Made by a program: the position numbers and the translations under genes. From Coffea arabica (lineage: Eukaryota; Streptophyta; Magnoliopsida; Gentianales; Rubiaceae): a stretch of 64,000 bases of DNA. Of the stretch, positions 59,212 to 64,000 are shown piece by piece (position 1 is the stretch's first letter; every line of letters starts with the position of its first letter). The stretch covers positions 7,564,001-7,628,000 of the forward strand of contig NC_092326.1 of the NCBI RefSeq assembly GCF_036785885.1, written 5' to 3'. The notes under the pieces are model-generated. The model was not told the origin of the DNA, did not search any database, and worked only from the letters and a program-made list of their open reading frames with translations.

Positions 59212-60770
59212 AAAATCACTATAAATTAAAACTTTGGAACCTCTATAAATTAATAACCTATATATACACCTCCCGTGCCCTTGAACTATGTTCAATTAGC
59301 AACTTGTCCCCTACACTATCAATTTTAGCACTTTACTGTCTTATACTATGAATTTTCAGCATATTGCTCCAATTAAATGAATGTGATAAGTAATTTTTTA
59401 TTGAAAGGAAAACAATAACCCCACAAATAATGTGTTACCTAGATTACCCATTTCATTAATCCATTTCATCTTATTTTTTGTCCTTTTTTTTTTATTCAAC
59501 CATGAACAATCTTACACCTCTTGCCGATATCGTTACACCAAAATACCTACCATTGAACCACCATAATAGATGAAGAAAAAGTCAAGACTAGATTAAATAA
59601 AACTAGAGCAAAACAAAAACTTTGCATCAAGGCTAGAAACCCATCAATAACCTATGCAAAAAATTGAAGGTACACCTCATAAATCCACGCCAACATTAAA
59701 GTAGCAAAACCCATAACACAATCTTATCATATGTAGAACCAATCACACACTAAGTCCAACTTCAATATGCAGCAAATAAAAATAAAAACACCCAACATAG
59801 ACGATTATAAAAATTAAAAGGATGAGCAATGATGGGATTTGGGCCTCTTGAATCAAAAAGTGTCGGGAGATTGGCTAGTAGCAATGAAGGTTGGTAATTT
59901 TGAAGTGGGTTGTGATTTTGGAACTTGATAAATGATGAAGATTCAAAGAGAAGGCACTCAAGGGAGGAAGGTGATGATAGGTTTGTAATATCAAGGGCTT
60001 GAAGAGGTTAATTTGGGTGGAAAAGGTGAAGAATAATCCATGAGAGAGTTTAATATAGAGGATGGAATGGATAACAATTTGGTAGTATGGTTTGCAAAAG
60101 GAGGAGGAAGGTTACCAGTGGGGTTAGAGGAGAAGGGAAGGAGTGATATGGGCAATTTTGGTAGCTGGTCATTTAATTAGAACAAATTCATCACATCACC
60201 ATATTTTAAGTACAAATCGCTACAATTGATAGTTTAGGGGGCAAGTCACTAGCCAAGTAAAGTTCACAGGTGCATTTTGCATTTAAACTTTATTAAATAC
60301 ATACAATGAATCAGATTAATATATTATTTATATAAATGACAAGGAAGTCTTTTTATAATAAACAACTATAAATTCTTCTTACCTATCTCATTGTTAAACT
60401 TTGACTTCCCATTTAAAAGGTGTTCATAAATCAATCATGAATAATGAAATATGTAAAGTATTATATGAGTATAGTCAAGAATATATCATATGGACCAAAA
60501 AACAATTACAGTAATGGGTTTCTGAAAAAATAAACAACAATCGACTCGTATATTAGGAAAATATGATATGCAATTTTAGTGAATTATTAATTTATAAAAT
60601 GATTGGGACCATAGGGTTATGTAAGATTTTCAAAAAAAATTATTGTTTTATTATTTTATCAAAATTATTAATTTAGCGCGTTAGCTCGATTCGGGATTGT
60701 GAATTTTATTATTTCATAGAAGTTATTAATTTGTCAAGTACTACTTTATAGAGGTTTTTACGATAGTATC
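59212..60770. mobile_element. TIR element (CCTCTATAAATTAATAA family), interrupted
   Basis: The left arm CACTATAAATTAAAAC and AACCTCTATAAATTAATAA are answered at 60690-60765 by TTATTTCATAGAAGTTATTAATTT and TTTATAGAGGTTTTT in inverted order. Dispersed AT-rich elements with this word are common in plants. A second TIR element sits just inside the left arm. Confidence 0.4.
59268..60277. mobile_element. Nested long-TIR element (Mutator-like?), 1.0 kb
   Basis: The left end CACCTCCCGTGCCCTTGAAC with GCAACTTGTCCCCTACACTA mirrors the right end, whose complement reads CACCTGTGAACTTTACTTGG and GTGACTTGCCCCCTAAACTA. Arms pair for roughly 100 bp. No protein. The target duplication could not be fixed, so the Mutator-like call is tentative. 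Confidence 0.5.
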
Positions 60771-61143
60771 CACGGTAAGCAATATATTACTATAACAAAT
60801 AATCTAATGCTCTAGAAGTCCACCAACAAAGTACATAATCAAAGCATTCATCATTCCAAATCACTTGTTTCCACCAAATCATTATGACCTAAAAATGAAG
60901 AAATTTTGGACAAAGAGAATTGGAAGATTCAAAGTTGATAACAAGGATCTACATATTGAAAATTTTGTGAACGGATATGGGTAAAATAATTAATAAATTT
61001 AAAGTAATCAAATTACTCTCATAATAATATGCACTTTATTGAATAGAAATGTGCACTTTGATAAATAAATGTGTACATTCAAATGTGCACATTTAAATTT
61101 ATATATGTGCACATATGTACACTCAAGTGTGCATGCAAGAGGA
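60771..61143. other. Spacer with repeated TGTGCAC words
   Basis: AT-rich. From 61030 to 61135 the words GTGCAC and GTGTACA recur about seven times. Confidence 0.45.
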
Positions 61144-61240
61144 GAAGGTTGGATTGGATGGTAAGTTGGGAGGAATTATAAATAGGAGATCTTGAATTCA
61201 AAACATCCCACTTGTCCCCCAAAAAAAATTTGTGCATGTA
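61144..61240 (+). mobile_element. SINE-like scrap
   Basis: GGTTGGATTGGATGGTAAGT, about 40 bases, then CTTGAATTCAAAACATCCCA resembles the A- and B-box spacing of tRNA-derived plant SINEs. A C-run and A-run follow. Too short to assign. Confidence 0.3.
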
Positions 61241-62360
61241 AGATTGCTAATACATGCACATAAGGGTGATTTCGTGATTTTCCTTGCAACATAAATTCTT
61301 TAAATTTATGAAGGAATTTAAATTCTTTTAAATTCTTCTTTTGGATTGAGAAATTTGATGAAGAAATTGAAATATATCCAAATCACTCTTAGTTGTTTGG
61401 ATTTTTTTAGAGGTATTTAAATCTATAATTCACTAATTATTAAAATATATTTTAAAACATTGTAATAATTTGCAATTTACAAATTGAAATACCTCCTAAA
61501 TAATTGAAATAATTAGAAGGTTTTAAGAGAATTTCAAATCCTTCGTAAAATCCATCAATCCAAATGCAACCACATTAAAGAGTAGCAACTTATTCACTGT
61601 TTACAAAATTTTAAAACTTGCACATTTCTTATAAATATTGAATCTACCTATCCCTTTTTTTGTTTCTCAAACTTTGCATATGAAAACCAATTTATGGTAT
61701 TACATATAAGAATTACTATTTCCTTTTCTAATTACAAGTTGCATGAGATTTTTTTATTGAATTTATTTTCTTTAACTATAATAAAAATTTAGCTATGTTT
61801 ATTTGATTAGGGCACCTTATCTGTCACTATTAAAGATTGCAGCATGGTAGAAGCTTATATAATTATGTCATGTAAAATTATGAGAGTCCACTCGGTCAAT
61901 CAATCAATTGATTGAATATGAAAAAAATTAAGAGGAATAAGTGAGCTTGGACTAGCTAGAACTTGTTTTGGAGATTGATCAATAAAAACAGCCGACTGTG
62001 AGCCCGAGATTTGTGAGTTTTTAATCATTGAACTCGAGCTAGTTGACGCCCATTATTTGGGAAGAGGCAGAGAATTTTTTTTTTTTTTTTTATTGAAATA
62101 GGCAAAGAAACATAGAGGACGAGTCAAGCAAAGGGGGAAGCAATATCGTCTTGTAAATAAACTTAAGCTTAAGTTGTCAAATTAACTACAAGTCTACAAT
62201 GAACCACTTAATTTCCAAAGTTGGCTAAGTGGTTACAAGCATAGCTTTGGATATTATTTACTCGAGTCAATCAGAAGTAGTGCAAGGACTATTATCGATG
62301 CAACTGTTTCAAAAAGTTTTTGTACATTTAAACTAAACATACATCTTTTTTGCAATATAT

Positions 62361-62364
<4 letters not shown>
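61241..62364. other. AT-rich spacer
   Basis: No gene or element end recognised. A T-run lies at about 62075-62092. Confidence 0.4.

Positions 62365-62423
<59 letters not shown>
62365..62423. repeat. (TA)n microsatellite
   Basis: About 29 TA units, the longest in the window. Confidence 0.97.
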
Positions 62424-62426
<3 letters not shown>

Positions 62427-62464
62427 AGTCTGTTTCCATTTTGGGGGTTCTGGTTTCTTGGTTA

Positions 62465-63060
62465 ATGAATTTAGAAGGACACAAATATTATAAAGAAGCA
62501 TATCGATATTCACAAAATTATCACCAAGATCTTGAAGGATTTACTGAATATCTAGGAATTAATAGTGAAAATAAGAATATCCTAAACAAAATAATACAAT
62601 AATAGGATTGTTAGTATTGTTACATTAGAGGATTGATAAGCTAGAAGAAAAGATAAAAAGTCTAAGAGAAGTTAAAAATCCAATAGATAAAGATTACAGT
62701 AAAGATTTAGAAGAAATTATACATAAGATTCAAAATATAAAAATTAGTGAATAGCCTGTAGATTTAAATGTAAGAAAAAGAACGGAAGCATATAGTTTTG
62801 GCCTAACCAAATGACTACCACACGAACAGTAAATAGTTTCCCTGGCACAAGTAGAACTATTAGGGATCATCCTGTGAATGAACAAGTTAATATAGGAATT
62901 CAATCATTTTTAGGTAGGATGTTAGGTAGAGGAACTTCTAATAATTCAGAAAGAACATTAGAATAAATAATTGATATTAATAGAGATGAAGAATTATTTA
63001 ATAATCATAAGATAAATATATTAAATCCTAGAATATTGCATAGAACAGGACCAATGAACA
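62465..63060 (+). pseudogene. Endogenous pararetrovirus-like fragment (Caulimoviridae), decayed
   Basis: Two consecutive reading frames overlap by ATGA at 62811-62814, an arrangement typical of compact badnavirus-like genomes. The first starts at 62465, is acidic/aromatic (MNLEGHKYYKEAYRY), then becomes a Lys/Glu coiled coil (DKLEEKIKSL). It is broken by a frame change near 62605 and by amber codons near 62622 and 62752. The second starts MTTTRTVNSFPGTSR, similar in style to the start of badnavirus polyproteins, and is stopped near 62963. No movement, coat, protease or RT region is present, so it cannot replicate. The family call rests on layout and composition. Confidence 0.45.
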
Positions 63061-64000
63061 TACAAACGATGTTCATTAGGACATATATACCCTTAACCTT
63101 CTCGTGTAGTTGTTGTTACCTACATAATTCGAGCCAATCATACATGTAATGCATGTACCTCAGGGTAACGTACTGTCTATTTCAAAACTTGAACCATTCT
63201 TAGATTTTGACCTAGTTATCCTACTTTTTGGTTGGATCGATGCAGCTTTCTTGGTTTCTTTTTTTTTTTTTTTTTTTTTTTTAAATATACACCCCTAGAT
63301 GTAGTACTATAGTACGAGTTTATAATAAAATTTTTTCATGCCCTTAATTTCGATCCTGATAGTTATTCTTTTGCATATTTTCAATTCCAAAATAAGCAAA
63401 TGGATGAATTTCTATATGTCACTTTTATTCAGCATGTGTGGATCTAGATGATTCCAATCAACCATAGCAAGGAAGACCACGGATTATTAGAGAATGACAA
63501 ATTTGTGACGCGGGGATATGTATATATCATCACCGTAAGAATCAAACTGCATTATAATGTACCTCAAAAATAAAAAACCTGCATTATAATGCCAAAACGG
63601 GTTCAGCCAGTTAACTATATCTAGCAAGCTAGACAAGACTAGTGATTGAAGAGTGACAAATTTGTGACTTGGCTATATATCTCTATGTCACAACTCATAA
63701 GAATCATACGTACATCATGTTGCCAAAATGCAAGCTCTAATCAAATATTACAATCCAACTGTTGTCCCCAAATTACGTATGTTGACTAACTTAAATGTTT
63801 TAAGCCCACGTATAGATTCCTAAGGACAACTTACCTTAATTATAAGAAACTTTTTAACTAGTGTTCAATTGGTACTTGTTAAGACACTTGAATCATACTT
63901 AATTTATCATGTAAATATACATTATTTCAAAAAAATCTCTCTTAACGAGCGTCTAATACTGACATGTTAGTCAAACCATAAAAATAATAAACTTGATAGA
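63061..64000. other. AT-rich spacer to window end
   Basis: Contains a T-run at about 63258-63282 and two similar short blocks, GAGAATGACAAATTTGTGAC at 63491 and GAGTGACAAATTTGTGACTT at 63650, each followed by a TATATATC-type stretch, suggesting a small local duplication. No gene. Confidence 0.4.

Noticed and set aside
62254..62484. 76-codon frame with a Tyr-Ile repeat
   Set aside because: It is the translation of the (TA)n microsatellite.

Overview
The window reads as nuclear DNA of a flowering plant, most likely a eudicot. It is AT-rich. It holds four short genes with GT-AG introns or a plant-type secretory precursor, set in a large field of layered, mostly decayed transposable elements. 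The species cannot be named from the sequence alone. I see no rRNA or tRNA genes and no CRISPR array.

Left part (1-35.7 kb): almost entirely mobile DNA. Positions 1-2003 are the right-hand part of a long LTR-type element. A decayed Ty3/gypsy chromovirus (2616-10765) follows, with paired ~554-bp LTRs, a Met-tRNA primer site, remnants of gag, protease, RT, RNase H and integrase, and a chromodomain-like tail. It is split by a 2.5-kb solo LTR-like element (7649-10180) with a perfect CTTGA target duplication. Next come a 5'-truncated L1-type LINE (about 11165-14095) and a CACTA element (15255-19296, TSD CAT). A decayed SIRE-like Ty1/copia element lies on the minus strand (about 22166-35742) and is itself interrupted twice: by a 3.9-kb LTR-like element with TSD GTAGC (27389-31276) and by a long-TIR Mutator-like element with a 9-bp TSD (32391-33805). 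The three long LTR-like units share a 19-bp CCGGCCA-N5-TGGCCGG hairpin cassette that occupies different places in each.

Right part (36-56.3 kb): the genes. From left to right they are a plastid-targeted atypical short-chain dehydrogenase of the At2g34460 type (+, five exons, 293 aa); a 65-aa GPI-anchored arabinogalactan peptide (-); a CCDC174-like coiled-coil protein (-, three exons, 266 aa); and a 60S ribosomal L18a-like membrane protein (+, four exons, 169 aa). The last two are divergent and share a ~1.3-kb upstream region. Between the second and third genes sits a 3.66-kb Pong-like PIF/Harbinger element (42129-45791, TSD TAA) with both of its genes; its transposase has lost the first catalytic Asp and carries one nonsense codon. 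The four genes do not look like a functional cluster.

Right edge (56.5-64 kb): small inverted-repeat elements (a purine-rich one with G-quadruplex potential, a hAT-type MITE, and nested TIR elements), a SINE-like scrap, microsatellites, and a short decayed piece that looks like an endogenous pararetrovirus (about 62465-63060). Exon joins were checked for phase by hand; family calls rest on motif recognition and no database search was run.
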